DNA from: Atherix ibis
Lineage: Eukaryota; Arthropoda; Insecta; Diptera; Athericidae
Reading direction: 5' to 3'
DNA: 64,000 nt
NCBI GenBank assembly: GCA_958298945.1
Contig: OY282606.1
Location: 58,231,920-58,295,919 of the forward strand
Part shown: piece after piece, positions 24,416 through 36,000 of the stretch
Layout: each line of letters opens with the position of its first letter
How positions within the stretch are numbered: the stretch's first letter is position 1
Program-made: the position numbers and the translations under genes
Notes under the pieces: generated by a model
The model's input: only the letters and a program-made list of their open reading frames with translations
Databases searched by the model: none
What the model was told of the DNA's origin: nothing

Positions 24416-25905
24416 TAATTACGAAAATAAGTGTGTACATGAAATAAAGCACATTAATTAATTTAAATCATATGTTATACTACACGTATATATGAAAACT
24501 TATTAAATTTAAGAATTAATTTTCTACAAATAAAAATAGAAAAAAAACACTTTTATAAAAATATTAAACTAAAACAAAGTTTAAAACACTTGTTGTTATA
24601 TGCAACAGTTTTTAATTATTAATTTTTTAAATGAATTTTACACAGGTAATCACAAATTAAAATAAGTTAGACTTTACAAATAAAGAAGAATTAATAAAAT
24701 AGATTTATTTAGTCAATAAAATATTTTTCAATTGTTCATTACCGTTAATTATTATTTTTCATAATAATTTTATAGCCGAATTTTGCGCGAACTGTGTAAA
24801 TTCGAATTGTACGAGCGCACAAGCAAAAGTGAATTGAGCTCACCATTGGAGGAGCTATTTATAAACCAGCAACGGAACCAATTAGGTATTCAGTGGAGAA
24901 AGTGGAAACTTGATGACTTTTCCATCTAAAGAGTTTATTTGATTTCAATGAAAACGATATACGGGAATCAGCTGCCAAATATATTTGTTTACAGCACGCG
25001 TACCTATACGTAAATACATGCAAACATACATCCCCACCCAAAATTTTGTTTATGGAAATCAAACGTGATGAAGTTAACAGAAAGTACGACAATTTCTTGA
25101 AGAAAACAACATAGCAGGTAAATCGGTGATTGTATCTGATTAATAACAAGTTTAAAATACAAAAAAAGCAACCATAAAAAATTAGAGGTAAACAAAAGTA
25201 GAAGAAACGTTCAAATTTCTTAAATTTCTCTTCGAATTTTCATTCAGCAAAAGCAAATTCCCACAAGAAAGAGTTCCTCTTTTGGTTGTTGTATTGAACT
25301 CAAAATTTTATGTTGTTATAAAAAAAAACAATCTTGGTCGGTTCAAGATAGCATCTTAGCTTTACGAAATGATCGCTTGAAGGTCTCGGCCAGCAGATAT
25401 CGAAGCGAATTGATTCAAACATCACAATCTATGGTGATACGTCTACTATTTCGGTCCCCATGCATACATTCACTAGTATAATGAAGAGATGGAGAAATTT
25501 TTAAATCTAGTACATTCAATCTAAAAATTTCGATAGTTTGTTGTTAATGTATACAATACTATTGATTTTGTCTGCATAATTAGTGCTTCTATTTATATCT
25601 ATTTATTATATATTAATTAAGAAATATATATTTGCAACAAAATAATTTTGCTTATAAATCTTGTGAATACTTGAAGCCGAAAAGTAAATTTGGCTTAAAA
25701 AACTATTACACAAAATAAAAAAACCACACCAGTTGTTTTTGGGTGCACCTATTATTAATTACCAACGAATAAATGGAATTGTTTAAATCATAATCGTGCT
25801 ATGCATTCTACCTACTTTTAATTAGTATTCAATTCAAACTTGTATCATTTTATACACGCAATCGGAATATTGAAAAGATTTGTCAATAGGTAAACATATT
25901 ATAAT

Positions 25906-26329
25906 ACGAGTACGAAAAAATATTTATACATTTTAGAAATCATGTCGAAGACACTACGTAAAATCATAGAAATAATTAAAAAAATACGATTGTATTATTC
26001 GTAAACTAATTTCAAATTTTTTCCACAGAATGGTATTATGAGTAAGATAATATTCTGGGTTATTAAAACCATAGAATTAATTTACTCGAAACAATGATTT
26101 TGCAAAGTAGTTATTTGGGTGAAATGCGATTATATTCTTGAATTTTAAAAACTATGTTAAAGAAAAATAATAAAAAATATTTTTAATCTATTTTTAATGA
26201 TGTAGTATTTCATTTATGAAGTCGTATCTGTGAGCTCAAAAAATCAGATAATCGTTTGTTTACAATTCATATTATTTTAAAATTTGCCAGTGACTATATG
26301 AAATGATAATTTTTTGTATCCATCAAAAT
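25906..26329. other. AT-rich spacer between the duplicated copy and the LINE remnant
   Basis: Homology to the gene's intron 2 stops at about 25905. I see no coding or repeat signal before LINE sequence begins. Confidence 0.4.
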
Positions 26330-28433
26330 GTATCTTTAATGCTCTGAATGACATTGATTGCGTTGAACTATTGTACAACTATTTAGTCTTTGCTAAAACT
26401 GCTTCTCTCCAACATAGTTAAAGAGTTTATGATGTTTTTTATTAAGGTATCGTCGGCGTATAATACCATATGAGTATTTTCGCTTAACTAAACCTTACAT
26501 ACTCGTATATCTGCAATGCAAAGGTTATATAACTTAGGAACAATTAATGAGCCTTGGGGTATGCCTAACAATACCTCGAAGAACCGTGAGTATACGTTTC
26601 CACATTTCAGTCTGGCTTTTCTAAAAGCTAGAAAACTGATTATTAGATTAACCAGATATTTTGGAAATTCATATTGATGAGTTTGAATATGATACTCAAG
26701 TGCGGTACGCTATCAAACGCCTTTTCAATATCTATCAAACAGAGCCATGTTGAACGGTTTTTAATTCGTTCCAGTATAACATCTGTGTGTACCTTTAAAA
26801 GTGCGTGTTGTGGCCTTCACGAAACTCATATTGGAATTCTGGAAGTATGTTTTCGTCCTCGATGAAAAGATTAAGTCTATCGAGGATGAACCTTTCAAAC
26901 AATTTTTCTACATTAGAAAGGAGTGATATTGGCCGGAAATCTGCTTCCGTGCAGGAGTGCTGTTTCTTTTCGATGGTTACAATATCTGCAGACTTCCACA
27001 ATGCAGTTATTGCAAATTACTGTTAGCAATGTTATTCCTTCTTCTGGCAGGCTTTTCATTACTAAATTGAGTATACCATCCGAACCATGGGATTTTTTCC
27101 TGAATGCCCTCTTAATCTAGGATTTGATGTCGCTTTTTGCGAGGAAACAATGTTTTGCGTTTGTCGGATTCATACTTGGTTTATTTGACGAAAAGTATAT
27201 CATTAATGCTGAAGAGCTCTTTTTGTTCCTGTATCCTGCTTCGTGTTTAAATTTATCTACGGTATCTTTCACGATCGGTTTATTTCCGAAAATGTTTTGG
27301 CTGCCATATAATTTGGAATAGTAATTTGCGAACATTTCGCTTTTGACTTTATTATCCGTGATAATTCTATTCGTCTTCTTCAGACCTGGGCTGCCTTTTG
27401 TTCTATCCCTCATTAATTGCTTAATTTTAAAATAAGCATGTTGACCGGGCTCTATGTTACATAAAGTACGTTTGAATTGGTCATAAAGTCTGGCGGTTAT
27501 TTATTGCTTTAGTCTTTCAATTTGAGTTTTGATCGGCTTGAAATAATTGTCGTCCCTACTAAGATTATTTTAAGCCCTGTGAGTGCTTTATTTAGATTAT
27601 TTTTCCGTTTTTACATCTGTTTAGTATGGGGATCGATGATATCTGCTGTGCTGGATAAACTGTCAATCATTTTGGTTTTTGCTTTCACCGAGGATACTAA
27701 GGATTCGTTAAAGGAATTAATTATGTTATCTATTTGATAACGAGAAAGATTATAACAGGGCGGCTTTTCAAGAATCTTAGTAATTCTTTAAGACTTTCTT
27801 GAACTTTTTCCAGTTTGTGTCTCTAAAAGATCTAAAGATTCTCCTTGATACTAGGTTCGATCGTTGCCTTATAGGTGTTACTATTTCTAAGTTCATTATT
27901 CTACGAAATTCATTATTCTACGAGGACTTTATCGTTTAGGTTGTTTTTTTATTTTCCCATTGCAGATGCCTTGCATTAAAATCCCCTCCTATAATGAAGT
28001 GATCAAATGTGTTGCACTTCTTTAAGAACTCTGCTGTTTCCTTGCGGTATCTGTTGGCAAAGTGCGCAAAATACGTTCATACGATTAATAACTCTTTCTG
28101 TGTGGCAAGGGTAAATCGAAAGTGCATTTTACCTGCGTGTACAGAATGGCTTTGAATTTCACGTTAGTCATGGTACAGCGTTGCGAGTCCTGTATTTAAT
28201 TGGAACTTGACTCTTTATGTATAGTTTTACTTTGACCATGTTGTTATAGATGGCTTGAAAGTCAATACTACTGTCATTGATTGCCACAGGGGGATAATTT
28301 ATTACATCTACTATCGCAGGGTGAGAATCTCAATTTTTGTCAAGTTTTCTGCAATAAGATTTCTTTCGGTACATGAATTCTTTGAAAGTAAGATGTTGGG
28401 CTGCACACTTCGTGTCACTGCATAGATTCTGGT
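26330..28433 (-). mobile_element. Jockey/I-like non-LTR retrotransposon remnant (antisense)
   Basis: On the minus strand, from high to low coordinate: endonuclease motif GGDFNARHLQW (about 27955-27985, with INYPPVAINDSSIDF upstream near 28290), a linker (27413-27117), RT motifs FRPISLLSNVEKLFE (about 26930), IDIEKAFDSVP (about 26720), GIPQGS (about 26560) and the catalytic YADD (about 26455). Many stops and frameshifts break it. The upstream nucleic-acid-binding ORF1 is absent, and no poly-A tail is evident at the low-coordinate end. The element is dead; the clade call is by motif resemblance. Confidence 0.85.
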
Positions 28434-29646
28434 TTAGGGTGTATTTGAATTTTTTTACTTCTTTTTTTACAGAGTATTGTCATTTTTAATTTTCTTTTAA
28501 TGTTAATTGAAATGTCATTTATAAAAAGATACACGCATCAACAACACTTGGAATTTATCCAATTTTACCATATTATCAAAATAATCGTTTTTTTATTGCA
28601 GCTTATCATAAACTTTTCCCATTTATGGACATCACAATCGGCTTAGTGTACTCACTATTCGTCAAACTGTGGAAAGTTTTGAATGCAATCTTTCTTGCGA
28701 CAGTAAGACAAAGATCCGGCCGAAGTGCCGAGAATAATGCCGACGTTAATGCAAGTATTGATGAAGACTCAAATTTATCGATTTCAAAGAGTCTTCAATA
28801 TTAAGGTTTGTCTGTTACAAGAACATAGCATATTTTACAATTATTTTGGGCACAAAATTCTTTTCACATAAGAATTGAAGCAGTTGGACTATCGCAAACA
28901 ATGTGAATTTGCTGACTTTTCTCTGGAACAACTTGAAAATTATGCTGATTTATCTAAAAAAAAATCATCCTTACCGATTTATGGATTGGTGAATCAACAA
29001 AGTAGTCGTTGTTGGCCAGAAACCAACCCACAAATTATTCACAAGGAACTTTTACATTCCGAAAAAAGTTACCGTTTAGTGTAGTTTATGGCATTATCGG
29101 TATTTTTTTTTTAAAATTAGGAAGAAGTTGCCTTTGCTGTCAATTGTGAGCGGTACAGATCGATAGTAACAAACTTTTTTAGAAAATATTAATTTAACGA
29201 ATATGTGTATTTCAACACAATGGTGCTACGTGCCACACAGCACTTGCCATAATTAATTTATTTCGGGAAAACTTTTGCGAGTTGATGATTTCAAGAAATG
29301 TAATTGTGCAATGGCATCCAAGAACTTGTGATTGATTCAACACCGTAAGGCTTGTTCTTGTAGCTTTATTTGAAATAATTGATCTATGCCAATAAAACAG
29401 TAACCATTGATGCATTATTATTGAATATTGAACGGCTAATACGTGAAATAAGGTCGAATTTATTTAACAAAGTGGTCGAAAATAGGAACCATCCTATTCG
29501 GTTTTATAAATGGTGGTATTTTCAGATCATAATTGCATTGACTATATTTCAAAATAAAATAATAAATTTTGCTCTGCCACATTTGTATTTTGTTTTATTT
29601 AAAAAAAAAAACAACAACATATCCCTCTTATTGAAAAACCCTCTAT
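28434..29646 (+). mobile_element. Decayed mariner-like element beside the peroxidase 3' end
   Basis: A diverged relative of the element at 52924-54196, aligning over most of its length. Shared blocks are ttatcaaaataatcgttt (about 28573), the HTH-region segment at 28620-28700, the transposase piece LDYRKQCEFADFSLEQLEN (28875-29084), and a 3' terminal repeat ccctcttattgaaaaaccct ending at 29646. The 5' terminal repeat (tttagggtgtatttgaa at about 28433) is weak. Multiple stops make it inactive. Its right end lies only 2-3 bp from where the segmental duplication homology starts (29649). Confidence 0.75.
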
Positions 29647-29693
29647 TTATAGTAAATAAAACACTCCAAATTACATACACATAGTATAATCAT

Positions 29694-29704
29694 TTTATTT
29701 TATT
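29694..29704 (-). promoter_or_regulatory. Candidate polyadenylation signal of the peroxidase gene
   Basis: Overlapping AATAAA hexamers on the minus strand (AAATAAAATAAAA) lie about 150 bp after the stop codon. The segmental duplication ends about 45 bp further on, so both copies carry the signal. Confidence 0.45.
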
Positions 29705-29852
29705 TGAATTGGTTTCATTATGTTTTGTTTGTGATTTTCCATAATATGGCGTATACTAATATAATACTTTAATTAAATAAATTTCGATATGTCATAAATA
29801 CGAGTACATGATAATCCATTAAAATAAAACTATATGATAAAACTAATTCATT

Positions 29853-30027
29853 TTATCTACCCTTATTTGTATCTTTAATTTTATGTTTTAGTAGAGATTC
29901 ACTTATTGCATTATTTAAAATGGGTTTTGGAAATTCAACTGAAGCTGGTGTAGTATTATTTAGTTCTGGCGATTGAGGAAGTGGCGGTTTTTCTTTGGGT
30001 GCATCAAATATTACCCATTTATCCGGT
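29853..30027 (-). CDS. Peroxidase exon 7: C-terminus and stop
   Basis: Acceptor ATTTTAG|ACCGGA. In the phase inherited from exon 6 the 175 nt are open up to TAA at 29855-29853 and encode PDKWVIFDAPKEKPPLPQSP and a Lys-rich end (LLKHKIKDTNKGR). The counterpart in the duplicated copy (about 4100-4265) is equally well preserved, which supports this as a real exon. Confidence 0.85.
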
Positions 30028-33000
30028 CTAAAATTTCAAATATATTAATATTTATTTAAAAGGATTTTTATTTTGTGCATATTTTTTTATTGTGCATACC
30101 TTTCAGGTTTTGTCAAAACATTTAATGGGGCGAACGCTACGAGGATAGTGTTATTTTTGTTTAAGCCTTTTTTGATGCTGGTTGATTTGTTAGCGACGAT
30201 GGTTGAAGTTAGATCTTCATAATCGTCAGCTAAAATTTCTACTGGAGCTTGCCGTGCTATAGTGTCATCGTAAATTGGTTCAGTCACACTGTCAGAAAAT
30301 GGCGTTTTTACTGTAATATTTGTTTCAGTAAGTACAGGTAATACATAGTCGTCGTCAAATGATTTGAATCTAGTTAAGTTCGTTGTGTCATTAACAATAT
30401 CGCGGTTTAGGAGTTCAAGAATCATGTGTTCTGGTCTAATGTAACCGTCTTTGTCAAATTTGTCCGCCATAGTTTCTTCCATATAATTGTAATAATCTTC
30501 GTAGTCATCGTCATCGTCATCATCATCGTCATCGTCATCGTCGCCTTCGTCTTGGTCTTCATTTGAGTCACTTAGAAGTGATGTGTACGTAGTAATGTCG
30601 TAGTCTGGAGAAGTAACGTTTGGTTCTTTTTCCGATTTAAGTAAATTAAATACACTTTTTGAGTCCAGTAGTTCCTTATTTCGTGGATAAAATGTGTCTA
30701 TTGGTCGATTGTATATTGGACGATTCGTTGTTGCTGTTGTTAGTAAGTAATAACTGGGATGGTGTCGGTCGCGGTCACGGTCTCGGTCTCGGTCTAAATC
30801 GTGATATGTAGTAGGTGTTGTCGAGTCATATATAGACGGATATTTATTTTTGTAATTGCTAGGTTGATATGAAGATCCATAATTTGGTGTATTATAATAA
30901 TTGGGTTTGTTTGTAATCGATACATATGGTTTTCCAGTAGTATGTGTTGAAACAGATACTTCGACATTATGGTGGGATGACGAAGATGGTCGAATATTGA
31001 ATGTTGATGTTATTCCTCCGCTATCAGATACCCCAGAACTACTGCTTATTACTCCGGAAAATCCATTGTTATCGAATGAATTTTCATTGAATTTATTAAT
31101 GGGGGGTCTGTCACCAAATCCTCCACTATTTACATCCAATACACCATGGTTATTAATATTGCCGGGATTGTTCTCTCCCGTCATATGATTACCATTAGAA
31201 AATGTTTGTGATCCAATTTTAACACGATTTGGTTGGAATCCATTATTATTTCCTAGAGTAAAAATACTCTGGAAAAAACTAGGTCTTAGAGTAGTTGTCG
31301 TTGGTATTTTGTCTCCGTGATCGTTAATGTAAATAATTGTCGGGGGTCTTGTTATTGGTCCATACTTTTGTCCGTAATATGGTCTTTTTGATGACTGCCG
31401 ATTAAATGGAGTCGACTCTGTATTATAAAAATTTGTTTGTGCAATATGGTCGTTTCGATTAATGTTGATGTTCGATTGTGGATAATTTGAGTAATTTGGA
31501 ATGTTGTCGAATTTTGAATTATAGTCTAAGTAATTTTGTGACATTGTTGGTCGTTTGTTAATATTTGTAGGTCGTATATTTATTTCGATTTCGTATTCTT
31601 CTGTTTCAGATGCAGGTATTACCACTTTCTGTGGTCGTTTTTGAAATCCATATATAGTGTCTTCGGTATACTGTCTCTGTTCAATTTTTTGCGTACTATT
31701 GATTGTTGAATTAAGTACTTTGTCGGATCTATTTCGGTCAATTTGTAAGTAAATTGGTCCAGGTGAATGTGTTAATGTACTGTTGTCAATGGAATTAATG
31801 TCATTGTCTTGTCTACGTATTTGTGGTGCTTTCTTTGTTTCATTACTGTTACCAAAACTTCGCCTAAGTATAAGTGGAATATTATTGATAATTACAGTCC
31901 GTCTAGTAGACATACTAATGTCTGAAGTTGATGTGTTTCTTAATTTGTTCACAAGTTTGTTATTAATTCGTTCAGTTGGATGCAGTAAAGGTGTCTGTAA
32001 ATTTGGTGAGATTTCACTTAAATCAAGTTTGTCATGAACTTTCGTTACATTTCTTTGTTCAGGTCTATGTATACCAATAGAACTATTTGGAATAAAATCA
32101 ACTCTATTGATTGAAGCCTTGTTATTTGATATAGGTTCGTCAAGGTTCGTTTGTACTGTATTTGGTTTGAGTTTTGATAATGGTTTATTAAGTTCCACTT
32201 TATTTCTAAAAGGATCACTTTCTAGCCATGGCAGTAAATCAATTGGGGATAGAATTCCAGCGCCACAATGTATTCTCTCATTTCCCGTTACCGTGTGAGG
32301 TATAAAAATATGCGGTTGTAATGTACCACCGCCCAAAGTTCGGCACAGCACTTGGGATAGTGAAACTCGTCTAAGTGATTCTAGTTGCGCTGGTGTAAAT
32401 GAATTCTCAAATCCAAAATTTTCATACCAAAATCGATCGCCTCTTCGTATATTACTAAATTGTTGAGCTATAATACAAGCAAATGTAGGTCCAACCAAAC
32501 CTCCAATTACAGGACGCTCAGCAATTCCACCTACAAACAGGTCTATATCATGTACGCTTCGGTATGCATGGCCAATTCGTCTAGTAGAAGCTGGTCCAAC
32601 TATATTTTCTAAATCTTCCCAAGTTTCTATAGCGCTTAAGCCACATGGCTCACGCCACGCTGTGTAAGGTGGTAATCCATGATCACGGCCACGTTGAATA
32701 TTAATTGCGGCTAAATCGAGGCCGAATGGAAAATCTGTAATAATATTATTAAAAAGTTTTAAGAAAAACTTTTACTAATTGACCTTGGCATTAAAAATAA
32801 TAAAAAAATATGTTTACCTCCACTTTGAAATAAATGATTTGTTAATTCAGGTGAGATGAATTCGTCTCGTTGGAGAGCACGTTGTGAAGCTAGGCCACGT
32901 AGTAATCGGTGCAATGATCCTGGACTACCAATATCTCCTCTTGCAAACTCTTCATGTAAGCTAACATCTGAAGACAAAATAGTTTTCTTACTTATATTTG

Positions 33001-36000
33001 TGTGAACATGTAATTAAATTTTTTTCTTACTATTTGGAATAAAATTGTGATTTTTATCGCATCGCATATAAGAGCCCTGTACTAGTGAATGTCCAAATCG
33101 AAATGCTGCAGCTGCAAATGAATTTGCCACTGAAGGATTTACTCGAGAGTCGTAATTTGTGAAGTAACCTTCCGACAACAAATCCAAATTGAATAATTTC
33201 ATCACTTCGCGACCCAGTACTAGTGGCAAAAATTCGCGATACGTGATATGCTGCACTAGTGCTCCTATAATTCGTCTAGCTTCCTGATATATCTTCTCAT
33301 CACTCCAATGTGGATTTAAATCACTTAGCTCAACAGCAATTCGGTTATGTTCACTAATCCATACGTGGTGAATTGCCAAAAGTCCAGGCTGCTCGCCATT
33401 TCTCGTGTCTCCAGCTCGAATGCATTGACTACCAATGGCACCTCTTAAACAGACATCATTGTGTGGGCTGCCACGACCAAATAAAAGCAGTCCATTTTGA
33501 AAAACACGCGCACTATCTGAGGTTCTGGGATTACTCGAATAAACTGGTGATGCGTCCAAAAATGATGTAACCTGATTTGTTTGTTCACGCCAACTTAAAA
33601 CACAATCGCGTCTCTGAGCGGGTGCAGAACGGAGAAACTCTAAGCACCGAACTTTAAGAGGAGCCAACCACGGATCGTCAAAGGGAACTTTAATAGGGAA
33701 GCAAGATGGGTGAGAATCGTCAGGCCCACAACACCGCGGCACTGATCCATTTATAGAACTGAAAAATTACGACTATAAAAAATATAATTTACCATTTTTG
33801 TATGAAATTGACTAACCGAGGTTGTGCAGTTGAAGTTAAGTCGTGATCAACAAACTGACCCCATTGTGCCAACATCAATGTCACTGGAGCGTCTCCTTCT
33901 TTAGCACCATGAACAAGTAGGCTAACAAAGCGTGCAGATGGTAGAGATCCACCTTCGATCGATGTACGAATTGTATCTATTCCATCGCTATAATCTGGAG
34001 ACAAGAAACGATTGAACGGCATTTGAGCAGATCCCCATCTTCGTCGTTTTTGATTATTGCATGTGCCATCGTGTGTTCTGTAGCGCTGAGCGGCTGGAAG
34101 ACATCTTGGTTGTTCGCGTGGTGGACAAAGCCCTTCTAGCGGAGTACGACGAAACGATAGTTTAGGTGGTGGCGCTTGCCGTCCTAACTGTGTTTGGTAT
34201 TTGTAGCTATAATTACGAAAATAAGTGTGTACATGAAATAAAGCACATTAATTAATTTAAATCATATGTTATACTACACGTATATATGAAAACTTATTAA
34301 ATTTAAGAATTAATATTCTACTAATAAAAATAGAAAAAAACACTTTTATAAAAATATTAAACTAAAACAAAGTTTGAAACACTTGTTTTTATATGCAACA
34401 GTTTTTAATTATTAATTTTTTAAATGAATTTTACACAGGTAATCACAAATTAAAATAAGTTAAACTTTACAAATAAAGAAGAATTAATAAAATAAATTTA
34501 TTTAGTCAATAAAATATTTTTCAATTGTTCATTACCGTTAATTATTATTTTTCATAGTAATTTTATAGCCGAATTTTGCGCGAACTGTGTAAATTCGAAT
34601 TGTACGAGCGCACAAGCAAAAGTGAATTGAGCTCACCATTGGAGGAGCTATTTATAAACCAGCAACGGAACCAATTAGGTGTTCAGTGGAGAAAGTGGAA
34701 ACTTGATGACTTTTCCATCTAAAGAGTTTATTTGATTTCAATGAAAACGATATACGGGGATCAGCTGCCAAATATATTTGTTTACAGCACGCGTACCTAT
34801 ACGTAAATACATGCAAACATACATCCCCACCCAAAATTTTGTTTATGGAAATCAAACGTGATGAAGTTAACAGAAAGTACGACAATTTCTTGAAGAAAAC
34901 AACATAGCAGGTAAATCGGTGATTGTATCTGATTAATAACAAGTTTAAAATACAAAAAAAGCAACCATAAAAAATTAGAGGTAAACAAAAGTAGAAGAAA
35001 CGTTCAAATTTCTTAAATTTCTCTTCGAATTTTCATTCAGCAAAAGCAAATTCCCACAAGAAAGAGTTCCTCTTTTGGTTGTTGTATTAAACTTAAAATT
35101 TTATGCTGTTATAAAAAAAACAATCTTGGTCGGTTCAAGATAGCATCTTAGCTTTAAGAAATGATCGCTTGAAGGTCTCGGCCAGCAGATATCGAAGCGA
35201 ATTGATTCAAACATCACAATCTATGGTGATACGTCTACTATTTCGGTCCCATGCATACATTCACCAGTATAATGAAGAGATGGAGAAATTTTCAAATCTA
35301 GTACATTCAATCTAAAAATTTCGATAGTTTGTTGTTAATGTATACAATACTATTGATTTTGTCTGCATAATTAATGCTTTTATTTATATCTATTTATTAT
35401 ATATTAATTAAGAAATATATCTTTGCAACAAAATAATTTTGTTTATAAATCTTGTGAATACTTGAAGCCGAAAAGTAAATTTGGCTTAAAAAACTATTAC
35501 ACAAAAACAAAAAAACTATACAAGTTGTTTTTAGGTGCACCTATTATTAATTACCAACGAATAAATGGAATTGTTTAAATCATAATCGTGCTATGCATCC
35601 TACCTACTTTTAATTAGTATTCAATTCAATGACCTATTCAAACTTGTATCATTTTATACACGCAATCGCAATATTGAAAAGATTTGTCAATAGGCAAACT
35701 TAATATAATACGAAAATATATTCGTGGAACTAATTCAGAAATAATAATGAAAATATTTCAGAAATAATTTTTTGTGTTCACTAAAATAAAGGTACACATG
35801 TTTATTTAAATATATTAAATTTATTATTTAAGTTAGATCTTACTTTATTAAGCGACATTAAATAAACTTCTAAGAATATAAACCCACCAAATTACTTAAG
35901 ACTTGTGCACCATATACAGCAAAAACGCTACGGTCACGAAACATGTATTCAGAAAAAATGGATGATCTGAAAATAAACTTCTTTCAATTTAGTCAAAAAA

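Larger units (their letters stand above)
3884..25905 (-). pseudogene. Duplicated, broken copy of peroxidase exons 3-7 containing a satellite array
   Basis: A tandem duplicate of 29649-35712 in the same orientation. Left arm 3884 to about 5545 matches 29649 to about 31334 (3' flank, exon 7, intron 6, 3' half of exon 6). Right arm about 23335-23512 matches 31765-31957 of exon 6, then jumps to 33297, so the rest of exon 6, exon 5 and the end of exon 4, with the proximal His, are deleted. From 23513 to about 25905 it matches 33297-35712. Between the arms exon 6 is replaced by about 17.8 kb of 264-bp repeats. Lesions include a lost T in the run near 4547, a 17-bp deletion near 23632 in exon 4, and a lost base at the exon 3 donor (about 24000). 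Exons 1-2 are not duplicated. The arms look about 95% or more identical to the source by eye. It cannot encode a peroxidase. Confidence 0.9.

Noticed and set aside
24900..24960. TATA-like sequences (tttataaatag and ctataaaat) near 34560-34660 and 24770-24870, as a promoter for exon 3
   Set aside because: Exons 1-2 with matching phase provide a better 5' end, and the region's AT content makes chance TATA matches frequent. An internal promoter is not excluded.
24859..25195. Minus-strand ORFs upstream of exon 3 in both copies (24859-25195 and 34652-34988)
   Set aside because: They lie in intron 2, have no motif, and are conserved only because the whole block was duplicated recently.
30901..31188. 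Plus-strand ORFs at 5106-5393, 30901-31188, 31783-32037 and 33373-33570
   Set aside because: Antisense shadows of peroxidase exon sequence.
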